From Actinomycetota bacterium (GTDB lineage Bacteria > Actinomycetota > Actinomycetes > Nanopelagicales > Nanopelagicaceae): a stretch of 5,380 bases of DNA. Below the pieces are notes generated by a model, which saw only the letters and a program-made list of their open reading frames with translations, did no database searches and was not told the DNA's origin. The stretch covers positions 1 through 5,380 of the forward strand of contig CANKCX010000068.1 in NCBI GenBank assembly GCA_947480375.1, in the 5' to 3' direction. Made by a program: the position numbers and the translations under genes. Shown here piece after piece: positions 1 through 5,380 of the stretch. Every line of letters begins with the position of its first letter. Within the stretch, counting starts at the first letter, position 1.

Positions 1-1371
1 TGTTGATTCTGAAATCATCGCGCGGCCCTCTTCAAGTGAAGCAATCTTGCCATCGGCCTCCATTTGAATAATTAAATTCCCCAAAACTGTTGCTTCAACC
101 GGGCCAGAATAAACAACCTTTCCGGTGGCATCTGCGGTGAGTTGATTAAGTAATTCATTGGCTGATCCGCCGCCAACAATATTTATCTCATCTATCTCTT
201 TGCCTGATGCATCAATCAAATCTTTTAGTGCTCGTGAATATGCCAGCGCTAGAGAATCAAAGATGCAACGCGCAAATTCGAATGGCGTTTCAGGAACTGC
301 CTGACCTGTCTCTTGGCAAAATTTTGCAATTGTCTCTGGCATTGGTCCTGGTTTAGCAAACATTGGATCTTCGGTATCAATAATTTGGATTGAATCGCAC
401 TTGGCTGCGCCAGCGGCAAGTTCTGCTGCCGTGAAGTTCTGCCCCTTCGCGCGCCAGTACCTTATTGATTCTTCTAACAACCACATGCCAGTTACATTTC
501 GGATGAATCTAATTCGTCCTTCAACGCCAACTTCATTTGTGATGTTGTAATCCATTGCCTTCTGAGTTGTTACTGCCTCTTCGAGTTCAAGACCTACAAG
601 TGACCAAGTTCCGCTAGAAATATAGGCAGAGCGACCATTTGGATTAAGTGGGGTTCCGGCAACCGCTGATGCCGTGTCGTGAGATCCGACAGCGACCACT
701 TTTATTCCGTTGATGGCACCATGTCCGCGAACTTTTCCGATAACTGCCTTAGGTTTGTGAAGCTTTGGGAAGATAGCTTTTGGAATACCAATCTTCTTAA
801 TTAAATCCCAATCCCATTCTTGGCTGCGCGCATTTAAAAGCTGGGTACTAGAAGCATTTGTAACTTCATTGCTCTTCTTGCCGCAGAGAAAATAATTTAA
901 TAAATCTGGAAGCATCAAGAATACTTTTGCACTCTTAAATGCCTGGCTGCCCTTTGCTGCAAATAATTGATAGGCGGTATTAAAGAAGATGAATTGGATT
1001 CCGGTTTTTGAATAAATATATTCGCGGCCTACATCGCGTTGAAGTTGGGTCATCAAACCATCGGTACGGCCATCGCGATAGGTATAAGGAATTTCAGTCA
1101 ACTTACCTTCAGAGTTTAGAAGCCCATAATCAACTGCCCAAGAATCTATGCCGAGGGATTTAATCGGCCCGAGATCTAAACTTTTATTTAAGCCAGTGAT
1201 AACTTCATGGACTATTTTCTCCCATTCCCAGCGGATCGATCCATCGCTAAGAGTTTGGGCTTCGTGCGAGAAGCGGTGAACTTCTCGCACGACAATCTTG
1301 CCATTTTGAATATGCCCAACTGCGACTCGGCCACTTGAAGCACCAAGATCAACCGCGGCATACAGACTCAA
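1..1371 (-). CDS. rhaB: L-rhamnulokinase, 3' end cut by the window edge
   Basis: This cytoplasmic FGGY-family sugar kinase phosphorylates L-rhamnulose with ATP to L-rhamnulose 1-phosphate, the substrate of the adjacent aldolase. The frame is open for 457 codons to the left edge. E. coli RhaB has about 489 residues, so roughly 30 C-terminal residues are missing. Visible motifs are the N-terminal phosphate loop DLGASSGR (residues 8-15), GIDSWAVDYG (74-83, sugar-side region), GSHDTASAV (229-237, with D232 the likely catalytic base by similarity to E. coli RhaB), SSGTW (252-256), IVGGGSAN (398-405, nucleotide binding) and SGPVEATVLGN (422-432). The start is a TTG at 1371-1369, chosen because an AGAGGAAG ribosome site sits 6 bases upstream and no in-frame ATG precedes DLGASSGR. 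It lies 19 bases after the aldolase gene and is the last operon gene visible. The call as RhaB rather than another FGGY kinase rests on motifs and context together. Confidence 0.95.
   Translation of the reverse strand, partial: MSLYAAVDLGASSGRVAVGHIQNGKIVVREVHRFSHEAQTLSDGSIRWEWEKIVHEVITGLNKSLDLGPIKSLGIDSWAVDYGLLNSEGKLTEIPYTYRDGRTDGLMTQLQRDVGREYIYSKTGIQFIFFNTAYQLFAAKGSQAFKSAKVFLMLPDLLNYFLCGKKSNEVTNASSTQLLNARSQEWDWDLIKKIGIPKAIFPKLHKPKAVIGKVRGHGAINGIKVVAVGSHDTASAVAGTPLNPNGRSAYISSGTWSLVGLELEEAVTTQKAMDYNITNEVGVEGRIRFIRNVTGMWLLEESIRYWRAKGQNFTAAELAAGAAKCDSIQIIDTEDPMFAKPGPMPETIAKFCQETGQAVPETPFEFARCIFDSLALAYSRALKDLIDASGKEIDEINIVGGGSANELLNQLTADATGKVVYSGPVEATVLGNLIIQMEADGKIASLEEGRAMISEST
1262..1292 (-). 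repeat. Perfect 12-bp inverted repeat inside rhaB
   Basis: The arms are TCGTGCGAGAAG (1262-1273) and CTTCTCGCACGA (1281-1292), perfectly complementary around a 7-base loop. In the rhaB mRNA it would form a hairpin about 80-110 bases after the start codon, covering residues about 27-37 (around REVHRFSH). No T-tract follows it on either strand, so it does not look like a terminator. It may be a chance result of coding for a conserved stretch, or it may tune mRNA stability or early translation. Confidence 0.6.
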
Positions 1372-1375
1372 ATTT

Positions 1376-1383
1376 CTTCCTCT
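1376..1383 (-). promoter_or_regulatory. Ribosome binding site of rhaB (decides a TTG start)
   Basis: AGAGGAAG reads on the minus strand. Its GAGGA core ends 6 bases before the TTG at 1371-1369. It is the best Shine-Dalgarno match among the complete genes here. The only nearby ATG (1362-1360) is out of frame with the kinase, so this site fixes the start. Confidence 0.75.
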
Positions 1384-1390
1384 TTTTTAC

Positions 1391-3430
1391 TTATCGCAGG
1401 AATGCAGCAGCAACGCCACCATCAACTGGAATATGAAGTCCGGTTGTTAGTGAAAGATCGCCGCCGAGTAGAACGAATACCGCAGCTGCGATGTGATCTG
1501 GAAGAACTTCTTTCTTCAAGATTGTTCGCTTTGCATAGAATTCGCCAAGTTTCGACTCTTCAACACCATAAACAGCTGCGCGATTTGCGCCCCATCCTGA
1601 TGCAAAGATTCCGGATCCTTGAACAACGCCATCTGGATTTATTCCGTTGACGCGAATTCCAAATTCACCAAGCTCTGCTGCAAGCAGGCGAACTTGGTGG
1701 GCTTGGTCAGCTTTCGTAGATCCATAACCGATGTTATTTGGGCCAGCAAATACCGAGTTCTTTGATGAGATGTAAACAATGTCTCCGCCCATTTTCTGAG
1801 CCAACATTGCTTTGGCACCTTCGCGCGAAACAAGGAATGAACCTCTAGCCATGATGTCGTGCTGTAGATCCCAATCCTTAGTTGTAGTTTCAACTAGAGA
1901 TTTACTAATTGAAATACCGGCATTGTTTACCAAGATATCTACGCCACCAAAGGCAAGTGATGCAGCAGCAATTCCTGCAGCGATCTCTTCCTCACTTGTA
2001 ACGTTCATGGAAATTGCAATCGCTTTATCTGGGCCACCAAGTGATTTTGCTAATTCGGTAGCGCCTTCTAGATTTAGATCAGCAATTACTACACAAGCAC
2101 CTTCAGCAGATAGTCGGGTGGCAGTTGCTTTCCCAAGTCCAGATGCTGCGCCTGTTACGAGTGCAATTCGACCCGCAAGCGGCTTTGGCTTTGGTGCACG
2201 CTTTAGCTTTGCCTCTTCAAGATCCCAATATTCAATTCGGAACTTTTCAGATTCTGCAATTGGTGAATACTTCGAAAGCGCTTCTGCTCCGCGCATCACA
2301 TTGATTGCATTTATATAGAACTCTGATGCAACTCGGGCGGTCTGCTTATCTTTTCCGAAAGTAAACATTCCGATTCCCGGAACAAGAATTACTGCAGGAT
2401 CAGCACCGCGCATTGCTGGTGAATCCTTAGTAGCAAATTTGTCGTAGTAAGCGGCATAATCTTTGCGATATTGCTCGTGAGTCTCATTAGCCAGATTAAT
2501 TACATCCTCGAGTGCGGCCTTTGGATCGATATCGATAACCATTGGTCGAACTTTGGTACGCAAGAAGTGATCTGGACATGATGTTCCAAGAGCTGCAAGG
2601 CGTGGCATTTCGCTGCCCTGCAAGAAATGAAGAACAACATCTGCATCAGTGAAATGACCAACCATGCGGGCATCGCGAGATGCGATTCCGCGTAGATAAG
2701 GTGCAAGTTCTGCGGCACGAGTTTTACGAGCAGCTGGATCTAGTGGTGCAAATTTTGCAACCTGCTTACCGAATGGATCAGCTTTGCCCTTCTCTTTAAT
2801 AAACTTTTCAGCTTTTTCGATCGCTTCGATAGAGCGTTTTTCACACTCTTCGCTGGTGTTTCCCCAAGTTGTTAACCCGTGACCTCCAAGTACACAACCC
2901 TTTGCCTTTGGATTATTAGAAGCAATTGCGGCCATATCTAAGCCAAGTTGGAATCCTGGACGACGCCATTCAACCCAGAGAATTTCATCACCAAAACATT
3001 CGCGAGTTAATTTCTCGCCATCGATTGATGTTGCAAGAGCGATGATTGAATCAGGATGCAAGTGATCAACATGATCGTAATCAACTAGCCCATGCATTGA
3101 AGTATCGATACTTGGAGCTGCTCCACCAACGCCAAAGCGGCAGTAGTCAAAGAAGGCAACCATTTCATCTTCATGTTCAACGCCACGATAAACATTGTTA
3201 AGTAATTTGAAACGCTCTAAATCGAGTGCAGCAAGTCCGGATTCGGTAAGAGTTCCAAGATCTCCTCCAGAACCCTTAACCCAGAGAACTGGTGATGTTT
3301 CACCGGTCGCTGGATTTCTTAATTCACCCTTTGCAGATGTATTTCCACCTGCATAGTTTGTAAATCTCGGCTCGGAACCTAACTTGTTACTTCGTTTAAT
3401 TAATTCTTGTACTGGTTTGGGAGTCGTCAT
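1391..3430 (-). CDS. rhaEW: Bifunctional L-rhamnulose-1-phosphate aldolase / short-chain lactaldehyde dehydrogenase
   Basis: This 679-residue cytoplasmic fusion enzyme cleaves L-rhamnulose 1-phosphate to dihydroxyacetone phosphate and L-lactaldehyde; its second domain is thought to oxidise the lactaldehyde to L-lactate with NAD+. The class II aldolase part comes first. It has a phosphate-binding type KGSGGD (52-57), the zinc-ligand pair in HLHP (H123, H125) and a third likely ligand in GGHG (H184). A Lys/Pro-rich linker (about 409-417) leads to the SDR domain: TGAASGLG nucleotide loop (426-433), D451 after strand 2 (favours NAD over NADP), NNAG (502-505), catalytic S556, Y569 and K573, and a PVDGG end. 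The length matches family members such as B. subtilis YuxG (about 690). The ATG at 3430 is preferred over a GTG at 3445; it follows the rhaI stop by 2 bases with a G-rich GGGG 9 bases upstream, suggesting translational coupling. It is often annotated rhaD. The lactaldehyde role is family knowledge, not shown here. Confidence 0.95.
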   Translation of the reverse strand: MTTPKPVQELIKRSNKLGSEPRFTNYAGGNTSAKGELRNPATGETSPVLWVKGSGGDLGTLTESGLAALDLERFKLLNNVYRGVEHEDEMVAFFDYCRFGVGGAAPSIDTSMHGLVDYDHVDHLHPDSIIALATSIDGEKLTRECFGDEILWVEWRRPGFQLGLDMAAIASNNPKAKGCVLGGHGLTTWGNTSEECEKRSIEAIEKAEKFIKEKGKADPFGKQVAKFAPLDPAARKTRAAELAPYLRGIASRDARMVGHFTDADVVLHFLQGSEMPRLAALGTSCPDHFLRTKVRPMVIDIDPKAALEDVINLANETHEQYRKDYAAYYDKFATKDSPAMRGADPAVILVPGIGMFTFGKDKQTARVASEFYINAINVMRGAEALSKYSPIAESEKFRIEYWDLEEAKLKRAPKPKPLAGRIALVTGAASGLGKATATRLSAEGACVVIADLNLEGATELAKSLGGPDKAIAISMNVTSEEEIAAGIAAASLAFGGVDILVNNAGISISKSLVETTTKDWDLQHDIMARGSFLVSREGAKAMLAQKMGGDIVYISSKNSVFAGPNNIGYGSTKADQAHQVRLLAAELGEFGIRVNGINPDGVVQGSGIFASGWGANRAAVYGVEESKLGEFYAKRTILKKEVLPDHIAAAVFVLLGGDLSLTTGLHIPVDGGVAAAFLR

Positions 3431-3432
3431 TA

Positions 3433-4599
3433 TTAAGCACCCCACCCTGCCTGTGCGCCGCCGACCCGATCTGCTGCAATCTTGGCCAAATATCCACTGC
3501 GCGCAAATGCCGCCTTTGGATCTGGATCTAATCCTTGTTCACTGCGCACTTCGCCAAGAAGATCGCGGACATCGGTGTTGTATGCATCCATCAAAACATC
3601 GTTAGCAGCAAGAACATCGCAATCCTTCTGTGCTTTAGCAAGTGCGGCAGCATCTACTAGTAGCGCCTTTGCGACAGCCTCTTGCACATTTGTGATCGAG
3701 CGAATTTGGCCCGGAATTTTATCTTCGATGTTGTGGCATTGATCTAGAACATAAGAAACAGTTGTGTCCTTAGCAAAGCCCCCACCTTGATTTACTTCGT
3801 GCATGATTCTAAATAGTTGGAATGGATCTGCGGCTCCAACAATTAAGTCATCATCAGCATAGAAACGTGAGTTGAAATCGAATGCACCTAGGCGCTTCTT
3901 CATAAGTAAGAATGCGACGATATATTCAATATTTGTTCCTGGTGCATGGTGTCCGGTATCAACGCAGACAGATGCCTTAGGACCAAGTTCTAGACAGTGA
4001 ACATATGAAGTTCCCCAGTCAGGAACATCGGTTGAATAGAAAGCTGGTTCGAAGAATTTATATTCCAGAAGCATTCTCTGATTTGCACCTAAGCGGTCAT
4101 ACAACTTCTTAAGTGATTCAGCTAGGCGCTCTTGGCGACCACGTAGATCATCTTGTCCTGGATAGTTTGTTCCATCAGCAAACCAAAGTTTGATGTCTTG
4201 TGCACCTGTTTGATCCATGATGTCAACACATTCAAAGAGATGGTCAACAGCCTTCTGACGGATCTTTGCATCTGGGTGACAGACAGAACCATATTTGTAA
4301 TCATTATCTTGGAAAGTATTTGAGTTAACTGTTCCAAGGCGAACACCTAAATCACTTGCATGCTTTGCAAGCGCTTTGTAGTCATCAACACGATCCCAAG
4401 GAATATGCATCGCAACTGAAGGCGCAGCGCCAGTAAATTTATGTACTTGCGCAGCATCTGCAATCTTTTCAAATGGGTCGCGTGGAGTTCCGGCCGAGGT
4501 GAAAACTTTAAATCGAGTTCCAGAGTTTCCGTAAGCCCATGATGGAACTTCGATAAAGAAGCGCTTTAAAACTTCCTTTGCTTCATTCTTACTTGCCAT
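3433..4599 (-). CDS. rhaI: L-rhamnose isomerase, Streptomyces/Gram-positive type
   Basis: This cytoplasmic, metal-dependent TIM-barrel isomerase converts L-rhamnose to L-rhamnulose. The 388-residue protein resembles the RhaI type (Pseudomonas stutzeri / Streptomyces) and not the longer E. coli RhaA. Metal and catalytic residues fall in LLEYKFFEP (E179), VDTGHH (D214, H217), FDFNSRFYADDDL (D241, D249, D251) and DQCHN (D286, H289). These line up with P. stutzeri E219, D254, H257, H281, D289, D291 and D327 at a nearly constant offset of 40, but D241 replaces the His at 281. The start could be the ATG at 4605 or the one at 4599. The AGGGAG at 4612-4607 is 1 base from the first and 7 from the second, so 4599 is chosen. 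The gene lies about 38 bases after rhaM and 2 bases before the aldolase fusion. There is no signal peptide. Confidence 0.95.
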   Translation of the reverse strand: MASKNEAKEVLKRFFIEVPSWAYGNSGTRFKVFTSAGTPRDPFEKIADAAQVHKFTGAAPSVAMHIPWDRVDDYKALAKHASDLGVRLGTVNSNTFQDNDYKYGSVCHPDAKIRQKAVDHLFECVDIMDQTGAQDIKLWFADGTNYPGQDDLRGRQERLAESLKKLYDRLGANQRMLLEYKFFEPAFYSTDVPDWGTSYVHCLELGPKASVCVDTGHHAPGTNIEYIVAFLLMKKRLGAFDFNSRFYADDDLIVGAADPFQLFRIMHEVNQGGGFAKDTTVSYVLDQCHNIEDKIPGQIRSITNVQEAVAKALLVDAAALAKAQKDCDVLAANDVLMDAYNTDVRDLLGEVRSEQGLDPDPKAAFARSGYLAKIAADRVGGAQAGWGA

Positions 4600-4606
4600 G
4601 TCCATG

Positions 4607-4612
4607 CTCCCT
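4607..4612 (-). promoter_or_regulatory. Ribosome binding site of rhaI (decides between two ATGs)
   Basis: AGGGAG on the minus strand lies 1 base before the ATG at 4605 and 7 bases before the in-frame ATG at 4599. Normal spacing therefore favours 4599, giving a protein that begins MASKNEAK and is two residues shorter. Confidence 0.65.
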
Positions 4613-4637
4613 TTTAGTTTTATTTAGTTGTTATAAA

Positions 4638-4961
4638 TTAAGCTAGATAAAAAACTTCTTTAAGTCTTAAAAATCCTTCATCGGGGGCTTTGCCATCTAG
4701 TTCGACAAAGAATTGCCCCATTTCGGCTTGCCAACGCGCATTTACATCGGTCTTAGCCATTCCCGCTTTCGCAGCTTCCAGATCTGGTGTCTCGAGGTAT
4801 CCAATTAGAGTTCCATCTGATTCATCTAAGAAGAGTGAGTAATTTGTCCATCCGGTTTGGCGTAGCGCTTCTAACATATCGGGCCAAACGTGCGCATGAC
4901 GCCGAATGTATTCGGGCATCATCTCTTTCTTTACTTGCAATCTAAAACAGACGCGTTCCAT
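4638..4961 (-). CDS. rhaM: L-rhamnose mutarotase
   Basis: RhaM interconverts the alpha and beta anomers of L-rhamnose, supplying the form the isomerase uses. The 107-residue protein is close to the 104 residues of E. coli RhaM (YiiL). Shared features are a short first strand, EYIRRH (17-22) carrying the expected catalytic H22 and Y18, HVWPDM, NYSLFLD, the TDV..RW block, and the family's C-terminal EVFYL. The fold is a small ferredoxin-like alpha/beta barrel, usually a dimer in the cytoplasm. It is the first enzyme gene after the hairpin at 5029-5064 and sits directly before rhaI. The region before its ATG has no clear Shine-Dalgarno motif (only a CTGG about 9 bases away and a GTGAG further off), so translation may be weak. 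Confidence 0.95.
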   Translation of the reverse strand: MERVCFRLQVKKEMMPEYIRRHAHVWPDMLEALRQTGWTNYSLFLDESDGTLIGYLETPDLEAAKAGMAKTDVNARWQAEMGQFFVELDGKAPDEGFLRLKEVFYLA

Positions 4962-4998
4962 TTATTTAACCAGGCTCACAATCCCACTGTAGTCCAAA

Positions 4999-5004
4999 AA
5001 TATA
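4999..5004 (-). promoter_or_regulatory. Possible -10 element ahead of rhaM (weak)
   Basis: TATATT reads on the minus strand about 38 bases before the rhaM ATG and after the terminator tail. The -35 region at 16-18 bases spacing is only T-rich (TCTTTT) and not a good match. It is listed because rhaM-rhaI-rhaEW-rhaB need either read-through of the hairpin or a promoter in this short gap. Confidence 0.2.
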
Positions 5005-5028
5005 TTCATGAAAAGTTATTGAAAAGAA

Positions 5029-5064
5029 GAGAGCGGCAATTTCCGCGAGGAAATCGCCGCTCTC
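5029..5064 (-). terminator. Strong intrinsic or partial terminator after the binding-protein gene
   Basis: On the minus strand a 9-bp GC-rich stem (GAGAGCGGC with GCCGCTCTC) continues through one G-U pair into a 6-bp inner stem (ATTTCC with GGAAAT) and a 4-base UCGC loop, 16 pairs in all. It is followed by TTCTTTTC. On the plus strand the same position would be an A-C mismatch and no T-tract follows, so the minus strand is the functional one. It starts 25 bases after the binding-protein stop and ends about 67 bases before rhaM. Such hairpins between a binding-protein gene and later genes commonly stop part of the transcription or protect the upstream mRNA's 3' end. Confidence 0.8.
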
Positions 5065-5089
5065 CCAACCTTAATTAATTAAGAATTAA

Positions 5090-5380
5090 TTAGAAGTTGT
5101 AGTTATCTACGTTTGCCTTTGTGAAGACAGTTGCAGGTCCGAGCAGAACTTCGTTTCCTACAGCACCCTTGATAACTGTACGAGACTTAACACCCTTGTC
5201 ACCCTTAGCAGACTTAATAACAGCGCCTACCTTGACTGATTGCTTGTTGTTACGAATCGAGTTAGCAATTTGTACTGCTACGTATCCGAAGTTTTCTACA
5301 TCCCATAGAGATGCTTGAGCTCCTGAGCCGTCCTTGATGTATGTCTTCATATCATTTGGAAGACCTAGACCAGTTACGAA
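5090..5380 (-). CDS. rhaS: Sugar (probably rhamnose) ABC-transporter substrate-binding protein, C-terminal part
   Basis: Only the last 96 residues are in the window; the gene continues past the right edge, so signal peptide and first lobe are not visible. The segment reads VTGLGLPNDMKTYIKDGSG, then SLWDVENFGYVAVQIA and ends GPATVFTKANVDNYNF. This pattern fits the C-terminal lobe of periplasmic-binding-protein type 4 (ribose/RhaS-like) proteins. The protein would act outside the membrane, delivering sugar to an ABC permease. L-rhamnose as ligand is inferred from the rhaM-rhaI-rhaEW-rhaB neighbours. Codon use stands out: all ten Lys codons are AAG and all Asn codons but one are AAC, unlike the mixed use in rhaB, which suggests high expression. 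An ATG at 5350 is internal, not the start. Confidence 0.85.
   Translation of the reverse strand, partial: FVTGLGLPNDMKTYIKDGSGAQASLWDVENFGYVAVQIANSIRNNKQSVKVGAVIKSAKGDKGVKSRTVIKGAVGNEVLLGPATVFTKANVDNYNF

Noticed and set aside
1812..2318. 168-codon open frame on the plus strand opposite the SDR part of the fusion gene
   Set aside because: It is a shadow of the well-supported minus-strand gene; its Ser/Ala-rich product shows no recognisable motif and there is no operon context on the plus strand. The same holds for the other plus-strand frames and for the short minus-strand frames inside the fusion and rhaI.
3431..3445. GTG start at 3445 for the aldolase fusion, overlapping the end of rhaI
   Set aside because: It would add five residues (MGCLI) with no family support. 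The ATG at 3430 gives a standard MTTPKP start directly after the rhaI stop.
4969..4980. Sequence TTGTGAGC on the minus strand before rhaM, like half of a lac-type operator
   Set aside because: Only one half-site is present and there is no symmetric partner, so a LacI-family operator cannot be supported from this alone.
5070..5083. AT-rich palindrome CTTAATTAATTAAG just after the binding-protein stop
   Set aside because: It is a low-complexity AT repeat in a 3' untranslated stretch; such palindromes arise easily, and nothing nearby shows it as an operator or attachment site.
1..5380. A previously undescribed system, mobile element, defence island or CRISPR array
   Set aside because: Every sizeable open stretch is explained by known rhamnose-catabolism families; no direct-repeat array, transposase, integrase or tRNA is visible.

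Overview
This window is part of an L-rhamnose uptake and breakdown locus. Every gene lies on the minus strand, so transcription runs from the right edge to the left. In order, the genes are: the last 96 codons of a sugar ABC-transporter substrate-binding protein (rhaS-like, cut by the right edge); rhaM (L-rhamnose mutarotase); rhaI (L-rhamnose isomerase); a fused aldolase-dehydrogenase (rhaEW type, often annotated rhaD); and rhaB (rhamnulokinase), cut by the left edge about 30 residues before its expected end.

Together they form an almost complete phosphorylating rhamnose pathway. The binding protein captures the sugar outside the cell. RhaM interconverts the anomers, RhaI makes L-rhamnulose, RhaB phosphorylates it at C1, and the fusion protein cleaves the product to dihydroxyacetone phosphate and L-lactaldehyde, then probably oxidises the aldehyde. 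The transporter's permease and ATPase and any regulator are not in the window; they presumably lie beyond its edges.

The four enzyme genes are tightly packed, with gaps of about 38, 2 and 19 bases. The binding-protein gene is set apart from them by 128 bases. That gap holds a strong hairpin followed by a T-rich tail, which looks like an intrinsic or partial terminator. It would give more binding protein than enzyme. The binding-protein segment also uses only AAG for Lys and almost only AAC for Asn, which points the same way.

The gene set (Streptomyces-type RhaI, aldolase-dehydrogenase fusion, rhaM) combined with a GC content that looks mid-40s by eye and mixed A/T-ending codons would suit a low-GC actinobacterium, such as a freshwater planktonic lineage (acI/Nanopelagicales type). 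This is inference from protein flavour and composition, not a proven assignment.

I see no mobile element, CRISPR array, RNA gene or clearly new system. The points of most interest are the terminator between transporter and enzymes, a perfect 12-bp inverted repeat inside rhaB, a TTG start for rhaB, and an Asp at a metal-ligand position of RhaI that is His in a well-studied homologue.
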